Source: Camelus bactrianus
Taxonomy: Eukaryota; Chordata; Mammalia; Artiodactyla; Camelidae
Direction of reading: 5' to 3'
Length of the DNA: 64,000 nt
Assembly (NCBI RefSeq): GCF_048773025.1
Contig: NC_133548.1
Span: 22,159,501-22,223,500 of the forward strand
Shown: positions 49,320-63,999 of the stretch, in pieces
Layout of the letters: the number at the start of each line of letters is the position of its first letter
Numbering within the stretch: the stretch's first letter is position 1
Position numbers and translations under genes: made by a program
The notes under the pieces: generated by a model
Seen by the model: only the letters and a program-made list of their open reading frames with translations
Told to the model about the DNA's origin: nothing
The model's database searches: none

Positions 49320-50990
49320 AAGTAGATTTTAAAAGGGGAGAAAGAAATTCATGTGTATGTTTATAAGTCTAGTTATATGTGGAGTTTGCTGCCAATGAAA
49401 ATTATAAAGTCAGTGAGCTAGCTAAGGTTCAATTAGATACCTGCTAAAATTAAAATTAAAAGGACTGTTAATTTTGAGGCTTCACTACATCAGTTGATAA
49501 TTAGATGACCTTAGATATAAATGTTTTCCTTCCTGCAGTATTTTTCTGGAGAAGCATTTCACTTTAGACTAAGAGCTTAAACCATCACTTCTAATTTATC
49601 AGCCTTCATTAAGGGTCCTCAGTGTGTAAGGTACTATTGCCAAATTTAGGGGAAATATAAACCATACTGGAGATGAAATCCTGGAACAAAAGTTCTTCTG
49701 CTAACAGTTCCATGTCTCAGATACTGAAACTAATTTGAAAAAAATTAAACCATGCTTAACTTTGTTTCAGCGATGTTGCTTGATGAATTTTCCTTTTAAA
49801 TAATTTGCTGTACTGTTGTTTCAATTTTTTGTTGTTTCCATCACCTATATAAAGCTAATAAAATATGAAAACACCTTCTGTTTATATTGATTTACTCCAA
49901 TTTTACTCCAATTATTAACATTTGTAGTTACTTGGTTACAGGCAAAATTATACTATTTAATTTTCTCAGGATCACTCTATTTGAATTTCTTTTTTATCTC
50001 TTAATAGAAAGTGGCATCACTTGGAGCTGAAATATCCTCCGCAAGGTTCAGAAGGGTTATTCCCTCAAGTAGTATATGCGTTCTCTTATCTTGATTTATC
50101 TACAGTGAGAAAGTGGCTAAAAAATAATTACCCATATTTGTTTTGTAGTCAGTGAGATCATGTGATAATCGAAGTGATTCAATTAAGAACTCACAGGGTT
50201 CTACAAACTCAGGTCTTGTAAGCATAGCTGCTTTTAGGGTGTGTGTTGTGTGTGTGAATAGCAAGTTCTTTGGTTTTTCTTACCATATATTTGAGTCAAA
50301 ATAGGTCTTTTTAAGTCATCTCACCAGTGAGTCCACCAGATGTGACTTTAAAATAATAAACCTTCTTTTTGAATAAGTATATGCAGACTTTCAAATGAAG
50401 CACATTAGAAGAGTCCTCATTTATTCCAATGATATAATGCTTTTGCCTAAAATATTTCTAGGACTTACTTTACAATCACCTTCAGAGCCTATGGTTCATT
50501 CCTTTGAAGATACTCAACAGTTGTGCCTCTTCCTCCGTTAGAGATGGATTTGTTTTCTGGAAACAGACAAATGTTATTCAAAGCCTAGTAGGGTGTAACC
50601 CTCAGTATTAAATTGCCACTTTAGGTAAAAAATGAAGCCTGAGTCCAAGCTAACAAAATAGATTTCTGATATACCTCACAAATCAGTTCTGAAAGTTAAG
50701 TCCCAAAACTGTTTACCCAAGAATATTATCAATAAATAAGTACATGGCTTTCCAGAGTGACCATTTTAACGAATACTCATCAAAAGTACAAATGAGTTCA
50801 GTGTGTTAGGAGAAGGCAAAGCATAGTTAGTCTAAACCCCGGAGGGTGAGATGATTGTCCCGTTTGAGGAACAGAAAGAACATCAGTCTGGTGAAACCAT
50901 AGTAAACAAGGGTAGTGTGGACTGACACGAGCCTGGAGAGATGAGCAGGGCCAGGGCCATCAGTTTTCCATCAGTACAATAAAATCACAT
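49320..50990. other. RAG2-RAG1 intergenic sequence without recognised features
   Basis: No gene or clear repeat. A short GT-rich stretch lies near 50238-50256. Confidence 0.4.
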
Positions 50991-50999
50991 ACAACTTCA

Positions 51000-51335
51000 T
51001 GCATGTCATGTTGAACTGTCCCTTCCTGCCTACCTCTCTGTTTTACTACTCTCTTCACACTTTGTGCTCAATCTCCAAAAATGCTGAGCTAATAAGATTT
51101 CTGATGAGTACCTCTGTTTCAGGGATACTGAGGGCTTTGGGGAAATCAATTCCTTCTGTAGGGCATACCTTCCCTCTTGTACTTTATAACTCCTGCTAAT
51201 ACCCTGATCTCTCTGGCCCATTCCTCTCCACTCTTTCTATTCCAGTTCAGACACCTGCCCCCCACCAGGAAGTCTTCTCTGAACCCCATAACCTCCTTGA
51301 TAGCTGTAATGCTTACAAATCTCTGTGTATAGACT
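51000..51335 (+). repeat. L2 LINE fragment
   Basis: 'cctttccctcttgtactt'-type, 'ccagttcagacacctgcccc' and 'ccaggaagtcttctctgaac' words follow the L2 3' consensus. Confidence 0.55.
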
Positions 51336-51339
51336 CAGA

Positions 51340-51929
51340 AGTAAAAGAAATAATCCATTTTTTTACTGTGGGTTGCAAATTTAATTTTAAGAAGTTTAGA
51401 GTTCTCTGTCTTCACCCAACTTTTTCTTCAAGTTCCAGGTAGACATATAATGCTGAGCTGTCGAGAGCAGAAGGGAGTGAGTGTGAAGCATCTGGTACTT
51501 AGGGTCATCATCCCTCCTCACCAGTTGCTTCTACAACATCCACGCTCCCACCTGGCCTGAGGTTAGCTCAGAAGATGATTCCTGAGTTGCACCAGGTACC
51601 TTGTGGACTCACATGATGAGGAGGAGAGCTATCTGCCCCTTCCTTTCCCAGCACGGCCACAGTTCTCTCTGCGGGACAATCTAGGACTTGCCCATTTTCT
51701 GTGCCACTCCTGTGCACATCCTGCTCATGCACCTTACTGGGTCACAGAACCTCTTCCCAACTGTCTCTGGCTAAACCCACTTTACCACCATTTCACCTCT
51801 GGAAGTCACTGGCTTCCTCTACTCTATCAGGAAGGTAAGTAGCATCTTCTCTCTGCTCCTGAGTTCCTGAAGCTTATCTGGGGTTTCACTTGTTCTGCCA
51901 ACTCCACTGCTTAACACAAAATATAGGAT
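51340..51929. other. Intergenic sequence without recognised features
   Basis: No supported gene. A 79-codon open frame at 51603-51842 is not supported by similarity. Confidence 0.4.
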
Positions 51930-52010
51930 AATTTATAATTTCTATATACCTACTACTTAGCATGATGCCTGGCATATTGTAGGCACTTAAATGGTCATTG
52001 AAATGAATTA
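51930..52010 (+). repeat. L2 LINE 3' terminus
   Basis: 'gatgcctggcatattgtagg' followed by 'cattgaaatgaatt' is the characteristic L2 terminus. Confidence 0.6.
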
Positions 52011-52214
52011 AATTCTTTGGTGAGTTGCATCTATATTTCAGTATGGGGAGCCAAAGTGACTTATTCATTGTCTAGCTTAACACTAAAATAAATATTTAGA
52101 GTAAAATAGAGTGAATAAATTATATTAACTGAATATGCAAGAGTTGTAAGAATAAATGGAACCAACAAGCCTCTGAATAACTACATAGATGAGATAACAA
52201 AATAAGTACTAGTC

Positions 52215-52620
52215 AGGATAATTGATACTGGCTGTGGTAACAAAAAATCCCAAACACCAGTAAACTGTCACAATTAAAATTTACCTCTCACTGAAGCAGA
52301 GTCCAATGCAGGTTTCTTTTATTAAGCGATTCACCTGAGTGGCTTTCCTCTAAGATGTGTCTCAGGGAATCAGGCTTTTTCAGCTTGGCAACTCTGCCAT
52401 CTTTATCTTTACCTTGCATCCTCAAGACTTCAGATACAAGGAAAAGATACAAGGAAAAGAAGGAACATGGAGAAGGAACACCATCTTGTAAATGTTTCAG
52501 CCTGCAAGGGATACATCATTTCCTCCGATATTCCATTGGTTAAACGATAGTCATATGGCCCCAGCTAAATGCAAAGGGGCTGGGAAATACAGTTTAGCTG
52601 TGTGCCCAGAAAAGGTGAAT
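52215..52620 (-). mobile_element. Fossil MLT1-like LTR (ERVL-MaLR), antisense
   Basis: Complement of MLT1-type LTR words in order: 'ggctgtggtaacaaaaaatc', 'ttccattggttaaacgatag', 'ggctgggaaatacagtttag' and 'gctgtgtgcccag'. Degenerate solo LTR with no coding remains, early placental in age. Subfamily not assigned. Confidence 0.5.
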
Positions 52621-52749
52621 AGATGCAGTAAGCGTGAAGCCAATATCTGCTATAGTACACATTTAAACCTCCGGATGAAATAGCCCCGTGTACCTTGAAG
52701 TAATAATGAAGGGTACTAACATAGTTCTGTTAAACTAGAAACAAAGCGA

Positions 52750-53355
52750 CATGCTCTACACACTGCCCCACCCATATTATCTTCTACTTACAGTGTTGAA
52801 ACAACATCCTTAAACAACCTCCCTGCCTCCACCATGCTCCACTTCAGTCATCTGACTGTTCTGAGACCACAGCAATCATTCTAAAATAAAAATACGATAT
52901 TATGTAGGTAAAAACGCTCTAGTGATTCCCCATCTCCCATGGGGAAAAAAATCCAAATGCTTCAGTACTATATGAGATGATTCTCTAGACACATCCTCCT
53001 GTCCCCTTCTCCCTTTTGTACTTGATTCTTCATCAAAGCTGAACTTTCTCCATCTGGAAAATCGCTCCCCCTATTGAATAACTGTCATCCTTCAAGATTT
53101 AATTCAAACTTGATGTTGTCTATGCACATTTCAGCCCAAACAGAGTAGAACACTAACCTCTGTGGCCAAGACATCTATCTTCACCCACTGTCTCTCTTTA
53201 TAGCATTTATCAACTTATATAACATTTATATGCCTTCCTCCCCTATTTGGCAATGGGGTCCTTGGAAACAAGAACAGTTTCTTTTTCAACTTTTATCCTT
53301 AATATGAAGCATGGTTTCTGTTACAATATAGTTGCTCTGAAAATGTTTATTGAAT
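52750..53355 (+). repeat. L2 LINE 3' region
   Basis: Long sense L2 segment: 'cacagcaatcattctaaaat', 'gtcatccttcaagatttaat', 'tctttatagcatttatcaac', ending near 'aaatgtttattgaattgaat'. Confidence 0.7.
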
Positions 53356-53359
53356 TGAA

Positions 53360-54100
53360 TTAAGTGTACTGTATACGAACTAAAATGTACTCAGTTCTGC
53401 AGTTGTCTTACTATCTTTCCAATTCTTTAATAAATGAAGGATTAGATATGGAAATAAATCCCTTGTATTCTAAATATCTTGATCAGTCAAACCATCTCAT
53501 CTCACAGAACCTGGAAACCAAAAGTACAGTGAAATTCACAGAAAGATATGAGGTGAAGTCTCGGGTTAAATTTATTCTCTATCTAGTGAAAAGAGTTTAG
53601 AATGAGTATCCTGATAAGTTTAGATAGAACAGGCAGTCGTTCTAATCCACAGTGACAAGAATTTCAAATTATTTATATGCCACCAAATTCCATTCCAGCA
53701 TAGAATACTGCTTTTTGACTTGGAATTTACCATAGATGATATCATATTTTCCCAAACCTAATTCTGCCAGGAAACATCTAGTAGAGCCCACTTATTTCTA
53801 AGAGAACTAATATCTCATTCTATCTCTAGGTATTAATCTATAAATATGTATTCATTTAAACCATCATTTGTGAAAATGGGAAGGAAAGGTTATCAGTAAC
53901 ACTCCTTTTAAAAGGCTGATTAGTACGTATAGCTTGAGGATAAAGATCCCTTGAATCTATGGCTTAATTCCTCTGTCAGTAGTCCTTTTCTGATACCCAT
54001 CATTAAACCTTTATTAGAAACCCAAGATCCACAATAAATATCATGGGACCTGAAACAGAAACATAAAAGTTGAGTCTCATCTTTGGGGAAATTAAAAACA
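53360..54100. other. Intergenic sequence without recognised features
   Basis: AT-rich. No gene or repeat recognised. Confidence 0.4.
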
Positions 54101-54252
54101 TTTTTTTTTCTTTTTTTTGAGGGGGAGGGATTGGGGGAAATTAGGGTTTTATTTAGTTACTTATTTACTTATTTATTTTAATGGAGGTACTGGAGATTGA
54201 ACCCAGGACCTCATGCTTGCTAAGCGTGCACTCTACCACTGAGCTATACCCT
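54101..54252 (-). repeat. Vic-1-type SINE (tRNA-Ala-derived), antisense
   Basis: The - strand begins with a tRNA-like head: 'gggtatagctcagtggtaga' (A box), then 'gtcctgggttcaatctccag' (B box) and 'tacctcc'. An AAATAAATAAG-type linker, 'ccccctc' and an A-rich tail follow. This head and tail arrangement is that of the camelid Vic-1 family. The tRNA part lacks a proper 3' acceptor half, so it is a SINE and not a tRNA gene. It is the main clue to the host clade. Confidence 0.8.
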
Positions 54253-54423
54253 TCTGCACTTCAGGGAACTGTTTGTCTCTGAGTAGAACTGGACAAGGGC
54301 ACAGGGCAGGAGAGTTATAGAAAATAAAATAATACACTTGGAGCTGTTTGGTGATAAATTTGAAATTGTGTAATGCAAGCTATCCATGTAATAACAGTTT
54401 ACTTAAAAAATAAAACCTGGGAT

Positions 54424-55097
54424 GCAGCAACATGGATGCTCCTGGAGAATGTCATTCTAAGTGAAGTAAGCCAGAAAGAGAAAGAAAAATACCATATGAG
54501 ATCGCTCATATGTGGAAGCTAAAAAACAAAAACAAAAAAACAAAGCATAAATACAAAACAGAAATAGACTCACAGACATAGAATACAAACTTGTGGGTGC
54601 CAAGGGGGCGGGGGGTGGGAAGGGATAGACTGGGATTTCAAAATTGTAGAATAGATAAACAAGATTATACTGTATAGCACAGGGAAATATATACAAGATC
54701 TTATGGTAGCTCACAGAGAAAAAAATGTGACAATGAATTATATATATGTTCACGTATAACTGAAAAATTGTGCTCTACACTGGAATTTGACACAACATTG
54801 TAAAATGATTATAAATCAATAAAAAATGTTTTAAAAAGCTATTAAAAGATTTAAAATAAAAACAAAATATCACTGGTCATAAAAAAATGTTTTGTATAGA
54901 AAATATTTTTTCTATTTCTCCTGTTACAATGGTGGAGTAAAGAGACATTACATCCTGAGTTTTTGCTGGTGCTTATCATAGTTATAGGAAAGTAGGTAAA
55001 TGATAAAAATAAATAGTAGTAAATATTTGTTTAATCAGTCTATGTGTAAGTAAATAGTGTTGTCTAGATGTAATAAAAAGTCAATAGTTTAAAAAAA
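54424..55097 (+). repeat. Recent L1 insertion with apparent 3' transduction
   Basis: L1 ORF2 end and 3' UTR run from 54424 to about 54835, with the L1's own AATAAA at 54818-54823. Then come about 255 bp that are not L1, a second AATAAA at 55072-55077, and an 11-A tract from 55091. AAAACCTGGGAT occurs at 54412-54423 and again at 55098-55109, as a target-site duplication enclosing both parts. The simplest reading is read-through of the L1 signal and mobilisation of source-locus flank. Dead copy, strongly 5'-truncated. Confidence 0.85.
54836..55090 (+). repeat. Putative transduced 3' flank of an L1 source locus
   Basis: AT-rich, non-L1 sequence between the L1 3' end and the outer poly-A tract. 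It contains its own poly-A signal 14 bp before the A tract. Its parent copy should exist directly downstream of a full-length L1 elsewhere in the genome. Confidence 0.7.
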
Positions 55098-55344
55098 AAA
55101 ACCTGGGATATATTGGTAAAATTTAAAAATTGGGCAAATTATTCCTGAGCTTCAATTGTCACATTGACCTTTGCTAAAGAGACATTGTCTCCAAGATAAC
55201 TGTAAAATGTAGAAAAGACTGAAAAGCCATGAAAAATGTACAATGATAACTCAAAAGCAGAGAGTATATGTGTGTGTATGGGAAAGATGACTGGATCATC
55301 AGTTTTGATTCATGTAAAAGTATGAATGTGGTATTGTAGAAAGA

Positions 55345-56065
55345 TATTTGTTCTTTGCCCCTGGTTCCTGGCCTAGAGTTCCTAGAACCCTTGGAATTTC
55401 CCGAGTGATAAGGGTGGTAGGAACATCTTTTGTTCTAATGAGGTGACTCTTGAGGGGCCTCTAGATAGCTCCAGGATGGGGGCTGGTTACCCCTAGAAAG
55501 ACCAAGCCTAGGTTTGAAGCTTGGAACTTTCAGCCCCACCCCCAACCTCCAACCCTCAACCTCCTAGGAGAGAGAAGGGTAGACATTGAGTTCAGTCATC
55601 AATGGTCAATAAATCATGTCTACCTACTGAACCCTCCATAAAACCCCTCAACAGTGAGGTTCAGAGAGCTTCTGGGCTGGGAGGGTGGCACACCCCAATG
55701 CCATGAGGACAGAAGTTCCTGCACTCAGAACACTTTCAGATCTTACCCCAAGTTCCTTTCCATCAGGCTCTTCATTTGTGTCCTTTGTAATAAAGCAGTA
55801 AATGTAAATTATGTGGATTCTTGAGTTCTATGCGACAGAGCCGGGAGGGGCGGTAGGAACCCCCAAATGTATAGTCATCCAGGCAAAAATGTAGGAAGCC
55901 TGGAAACCCCATTTGTGGCGGTTGTCTTAAGTAAGGAGCTGTCTTGTGGGCATGAGGCCTTAACCTGTGCGGTCTGGGCTAACTTTCGATAGTCAGTGTC
56001 AGAACTGAATTGAATTGTGATACGTCCAGTTGGTGTTGGAGAATTGGATAATTGGTTACTGTGGG
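55345..56065 (+). mobile_element. Fossil ERVL-type LTR (MLT2-like), sense
   Basis: Matches the MLT2-type LTR pattern in order: 'agttcagtcatcaatggtca', 'ctgaaccctccataaaaccc', 'ttgtgtcctttgtaataaag' (poly-A region), 'gccttaacctgtgcggtctg' and 'ccagttggtgttggagaatt'. It appears to be a nearly full-length solo LTR. Old, degenerate and non-coding. Confidence 0.65.
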
Positions 56066-56069
56066 GAAA

Positions 56070-56595
56070 AAAAACCTCTCAATGAACTTTTGGAAGATAA
56101 AAATAGAAAGATGGCTGTGTGAGCACTAGGTATTTATTTAGACCTTGATCTGACCTCAGTATAAAACAAAGATCCCAGCCTCTCTGTGTATGTATTCTGT
56201 GCAGGCAGAAATATACTGTCATCATCAAGAAGGTGAAAAAAAAAAGATTACATAAAAGCCAAAGGGAAAAGGAAATTTCCATGAGAAACAAGGAAAAAGG
56301 TCAGTAGAAGGAATGCTAACTCTATGAGTAGATAAGGCTGCCAAGAACCTTCCTTCATCCCTCCTTGGGGCTGCACAAACTCTCTTCATCTCCTTTTTGG
56401 ACACAGTCATCTGAGGGAGTGAGATGTGAATCAGCAGGCAGTGCATAACTGATGTCAAAAATGTTTGAAATTGCTACTCCACCATTTAAATTTATACGCA
56501 CAGTCCTTCTCAATCTTGGATAAATCCTCTCGTATTTAATACCTTCCAAAAGCATTTCACTAATGTCCCTCTCCTGGCTTGGTGTGGATTGCATC
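56070..56595. other. Intergenic sequence without recognised features
   Basis: No supported gene. Open frames of 70-79 codons on the - strand have no recognised similarity. Confidence 0.4.
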
Positions 56596-56599
56596 GGTT

Positions 56600-57090
56600 A
56601 CCTGCCTCAAATTCTTCGATGGTTTCCATTTGCACTTAAGGTAGGAGTCAAGGTCTTGACTCAGTCCACCGGGGTATGTATGAAAGGGCCTCAGCCTGAC
56701 TCTCCAGACCCATGCAGTCCCTCCCTCGTCTTCTCTCTGTCTGCTCCTGCCACAGGGACCTTCCTTTAGTTCCTAACCACCACCAGCCAACCGCTCTCCC
56801 ACCTCAGAGTCCCATCCTCATCCCGCATTCCACTAGTCCCCACTTAAACGTTTCTTCTTCCTTGATGCTTTCTCTGATTCCCCAATTTCAATTCCATTGT
56901 CTTGTTTTACTTTGATTGCACCTCGCACTTTTCCTTCATCACACCTACTAGAGCGGAATCAGGCACTTATCAGGTTTGTTGTTGATTTAATGTCTACCTC
57001 CACCTGGCTCTTTGTGAGCAGAAACAATGTTGTTCACCACTGTCTCTTCAGTGCCGAGCACACATTGCCTGCTCACAGAAGGTAAAGGTT
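56600..57090 (+). repeat. L2 LINE fragment
   Basis: 'aaggtaggagtcaaggtctt', 'ctctctgtctgctcctgcca', 'gagcagaaacaatgttgttc' and 'cagtgccgagcacacattgc' are in L2 order. Confidence 0.6.
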
Positions 57091-57234
57091 TGTTTAAGAA
57101 ATAGGCTGACATAGTTACAAAGGGTATCAGGAACCACTTAGCTGCCCTTAAAGGGTAAGGAGATGCTTCATTCTCAAATGCAGGCATAATATTCAAAAAC
57201 TTGGTCAAAGGGCCCAAACTTTCAGTAATGAGAT

Positions 57235-57508
57235 GAGTGAGTTCTGGGAATATAATATACAGTGTGGTGACTAGACTAATGATACTGTACTGTCTTATAC
57301 ACTTGAACTTTGTTAAGAGTAGATCTTAAGTGTTCTCACCACACACACACACAAACACACACAAAGGTAACTATGGAGGTGCTGGATGAGTTAATTAACT
57401 TGATTGTGCTAAATATTTTACAATATATTCTTGTATCAAATCATCATGTGATGTACCTTAAATATGTACAATTTTATTTGTCATTCATTCCCCAATAAAG
57501 CTGGGGAA
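57235..57508 (+). repeat. L1M LINE 3' UTR fragment
   Basis: 'gtgagttctgggaatataat', 'gagttaattaacttgattgt', 'atcatcatgtgatgtacctt', 'aaatatgtacaattttattt' match an old L1 3' end. A CA microsatellite (about 57341-57363) lies inside it. Confidence 0.7.
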
Positions 57509-57849
57509 AAAATAAAACAAGGCAAGGATAGTATGATTTAAAATAAAATCAGAGAAGATGGTGCTGGAGCAGTCTCCAAGGCCCCCTGCTGGGCCAAGAG
57601 TTAACCACTTACTTGCTGGATCCAAGTTCCTGTGGGATGGGGCTGGGGCTGGTGGCAGGAATAGGAAGGGTACTGGGGACTTTGGGCCACACACTATTAA
57701 CCTACAAGTAAAAACTTATTTTAATGTATTTAAAACTGGTATAGTGGCATGGACGTAGCCACACTAAAATTCTGCTCTGAGGAGGAGAGGGCTGGGACTC
57801 CTCCGGAAAAGGTAACTTGAAAGTTCATGAATGATGTGGAGATGACGGA

Positions 57850-58150
57850 CTAGTGTGAGGACGAGATGGACAGAGCTAGAGGGGGAATTGTGACGGCGTG
57901 GTTCTGCCATTTCCAGTGACCTCGTGTGTAACATGAAGAAAATAACAGTATGGACTCCAAAAGGATCCAGTGAGAAAACCAAATGCAAAGCTCTCTCCAC
58001 ACTGCTTGGTCAGTGTTAGTTATTATTACTGTTGTTGCTGCTTCTGTTGTTGTTGTTGTCATTAGGAAAAGCACTGGTCAAAAGTGGGCTCTAGCTGGGC
58101 TCTAGCTCGCTTCTGCCACCATCTGTGTGGCCCTGGACAAGTTAATCACG
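57850..58150 (+). repeat. MIR-like fragments
   Basis: Two adjacent weak MIR segments: 'gtgacctcgtgtgtaacatg' with 'cactgcttggtcagtgttag', then 'gtgtggccctggacaagtta'. A GTT trinucleotide stretch lies near 58030-58060. Confidence 0.45.
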
Positions 58151-58469
58151 CTGACCAAAACTTTGCGTACATATGAATGTGTGAATTTTCTGGGAAACAG
58201 ATTCATATTTTTATCAGGCTCTTAAGAGCTTAAACACTACTCATTTTCAAATCCTACCTTTTCAAATTCCACATTTACCATACGTGTCAGGAATCAAACT
58301 GTCTCTTTTTACATTAGTGTAAATTATACTCATTATTACTACTCCATTGTTTTTAATTATAAGATCACCAAATTTATTTTGTATTTCTTCAAGAAAAATA
58401 CGTTACTTCATTTTTAAATGTTGCCTTCAATATTATCATTTGAATACAAATCACAATACCCACTATTTC

Positions 58470-61400
58470 CAAATTTTAAACTTTTATTTCAAATACTTAA
58501 ACATAAAGCTATTAACAATAACCATAATATTAGTGAGTAGAAATAATAAAATATAAAAATAAGCATTGAAACACATATTTTAATTTGAAAACATTTGACA
58601 CAGAAATACAGGTCCCCTGTATCAAATAAATCTATTTCATCCTGGTACCTGAACTTTTCCTAAAACAAACAAACAAACAAAAAAAAATGAAAAGAAGATG
58701 ACTCTGAAAAGTCATTAAACAAACTTTACAATGATTTGTATGAAGGTAAAGTGAAATATAATTCCACAAAAAGAAAAATTTTGCCAAAAATTATTGAGGT
58801 ATATTTATGTAAATTACTGTAGTTACATGAAAAAATAAGGACAAAAATATCTACTCTTATTTAAAATCTCTTAAGATTGAAAGAATAGATCACCTCTCAT
58901 ACAACAACTGAAGTCACATACATATCTGCCATCAAAAAACACTTGCATCTAAATGATGATTCATTCTCCGACCACCACTGGTGCTCACAAACCCTGCTTC
59001 CTAGCTGTGTTAATTTGAATTCTGTTTGATGTAATGAGAGACCCACAAGCTTAACCCCAAAAAATCTTTATCTTCATCTATATTTTGTGAAAACAAATTG
59101 AGGCAAAACTAAATTCCAAATTACCTGGAAGGAAAAGACATCTTTTCCTCCTGGTCTTGCTTCTTGGTACATGTTTATTAATCCCAAAGCGCTTTTTGAC
59201 CTCATACCGACTATTCATCAGTTTTCATCAGCCATTATCACTGGTCCCTGCAGTGCACCCCAGTGGGTTGGCAGGAAAACTTGTTGAATCAGGTTTCATG
59301 GGAGAAAAATGCATTGCACTTCTGAAGTCCCAGTCTATACTTAAAAAAAAAAAGGTCCGTTCAGTGTGGTGAATTTCCCTAGAGTATGTGGCTACATTTA
59401 CAATGGGCATTACCAAAACTAAAACTCAAGTATAAAACTAGAGTCTAGGATATTACAATCTCAACAATAAAGGCAAAAACAACCATAGGCAGCATTTCTA
59501 CATATTGAAATTCCTGCAGCCGGATGTTCTTGGGGTTTATCAAAATGTGATCTGATTAAAGGACTATTGGGAGGGTTGTGCTATAAGTCATGCTGTTAGT
59601 CACATGCCTTCAAAATAGTTTCTGCAATGCTAGAAACGCTGAATTTAATATTGGAAAGTACTTACATTGCCACCAATCAAATAACAGAGTGAAAATGGGG
59701 GGGGGGGGAGGGCGGCGAAATCTACAAACCAGCGCCACCATGCTTCAGGGAGTGGGATGATTACATGATTTAGCTGTTTATTAGTGCAGACACGTGCTGT
59801 AAGGATTAAACTGGATGAAGGAAAGGGGTGGCTTCGAAGCCCATTAGTTTACAAAATGCAAAACTTAAATGTTTTAAAAAAAAAATTAAAATATGCGTAT
59901 CTTTTTGACAACTAAATTACAAATGTCTTTGTAATTTATATATTCTATATATAAAAAGCAAAGGAACACTGCTGTGTTTTTTTTTTTAAATGGAAAATGC
60001 CGGGTTCAATCCCTGTAAAAGCACCAAATGCGTACCATTTAGGATAGTATCACTGATGCACGGATGTTTGACAACTCAATTACAAAGCTCTTTGATATAC
60101 TGGGTATGAAGAGTGGCAATTAGGGCCAATAAAATCAAAGAAAGAAAAAAAAAACTAATTAACACTAACATATCATTATGACTCACTAGCACATAAAATC
60201 CCATGCTTGCTCTAAATTGCCAGAAATTGGCAATTCTCAAATTCCTGAGGATACAGACAGTGGTTTCCAAAAACTGAAGCCACCAGAGATTTAGGGGGCT
60301 CTTGGGAACTTTAGGGTTCTTTCTTCTATGAAAAGGCTCAAAGCACATCAAGGGCTTAAAAACCCACCCATCCCTGCCCCCAAGAAATATAATCTTAAGA
60401 TTATGAACTGTAGTCATGAGTTGTGGATTCTAAATAAATTATGTTACTGTCTTATAAAACAAAACAAAAAAAAAGGTTAATTTTTGCGTTAAAAACAACA
60501 TGGAATTTGGAAAAAAGGCCTGAGTTCAAATTCCAGATCAGATTAATTACCGTCCTTGTAACTTTAGGCATATCATTTAATTCTCCACCAAATGGGAATA
60601 ATAATAAAGTCTACCCAACAGAGTTGTTGTGAAGGAAAATGTGGCAAAATACACATGAAAATATTCTAAAATTGAAAAAAAAAGAAAACCCTCCACAAAT
60701 GTTAATTCTTCCACTGTACCATGAGCAGGCTCTGTCTAAACTCAGCAGATGAGAAAAGTACAAAGATTTACTGCTACAAAAATCTGAATACACTGAAAGT
60801 AAACTGATCATAATAGAAGAAAATAGCACACTGCAGAGGGAAAGACTCCATGAAAACTGGATTTAGCAAAATTGACCCAGGCTTCAAATGGAGAAAACTT
60901 GGCAGAAATTTGCAGCAAGACATTAAATCTGTTTTTATACAGTGAACAAATCCATATTTTAAAAGCCTCTATGGCTTTGGGATTGTGTGGAAAAGCATTT
61001 GGAGAATCTGAATTAATTAAAATTGAAAAGTAAAAATAAAAATTATACTTGGCTACTGATAGCTAAGTAAACACGTATTGTCAAAAATTTTAATAACTAA
61101 CTGCAGCTAACAGTTTTACTCCTCTAACTTCATTATTGAAAAACCCATGGTAGCAAATGATCTCCTAAACCCTGATGGTTACAGTGGACACATCATTTAA
61201 ATCCAGAAAAGAACTGATTTTCCAAAAATATTCTGGATGTTTCCGCATAAGCATACCAAATAATAAAATGCATCAAGAACACTTTGTAAAGATCATTGTG
61301 TCACACAAATGTAAGGTATTATTATTAGAGAAATCTGAAAAGCTTTTTTTTTAATGTTGTAGAATAAGACAAAAATATATGAAATCTATAAAACAAAGAA

Positions 61401-61839
61401 TTCTACAAAAATGACACAGAAAACACTTGTATCTCAGTATAAACCAGAATAACTTGAGTGGGGAGAGATGGAAACCACAAGCCAAATTCCTTTCCTGGCT
61501 TCACTGGCCGTTCTTCTCTGACAACCTTGGCTTTGATTTTCACGTCACTCCATCAGATCTTTGTTCATCTCTGGTCCCCTGTGGCTACTCCTGTTCTGAG
61601 CTATTGAGCTTCCACATAACTGATTTCTCCTGTTGCTTTCCCAAACTCCCTAAACAACTCAAGCAATCAGCTCACCAGTTCTCCATTGCTGACATGGGTT
61701 GAGCATATGTGGCCTCCCCAACCTGCCACCTCTTGGGTGCTGAAGCCCCACAACAGGAGTGAAGGGTGCCAAGAGCAGGTCTCCGTGCAACCCAGAGGAA
61801 AACTCATTTGCAAAACCAACTCATAAGCGTTTGCCCTGC
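58470..61839 (-). other. RAG1: RAG1 3' UTR (inferred extent)
   Basis: Human RAG1 mRNA has a 3' UTR of a little over 3 kb. At that distance from the stop codon the - strand has an AATAAA at 58488-58483 and another at 58378-58373. The interval is AT-rich and mostly free of recent repeats, with a 12-base G run on the + strand at 59697-59708 and a MIR-like fragment at about 60530-60650. The 3' end is an estimate. Confidence 0.4.
60530..60650 (+). repeat. MIR-like fragment in the RAG1 3' UTR
   Basis: 'aactttaggcatatcattta', 'ccaaatgggaataataataa' and 'acagagttgttgtgaagg' resemble the MIR 3' half. Confidence 0.45.

Positions 61840-63999
<2,160 letters not shown>

Noticed and set aside
54180-54252. 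Possible tRNA-Ala gene on the - strand
   Set aside because: A and B boxes are present, but the sequence runs into a SINE body with an AAATAAAT linker and A-rich tail, and lacks a tRNA 3' acceptor half. It is the head of a Vic-1-type SINE.
60000-60020. B-box-like 'gggttcaatccct' in the RAG1 3' UTR
   Set aside because: No A box or cloverleaf could be formed around it, and no SINE body follows. Treated as chance.
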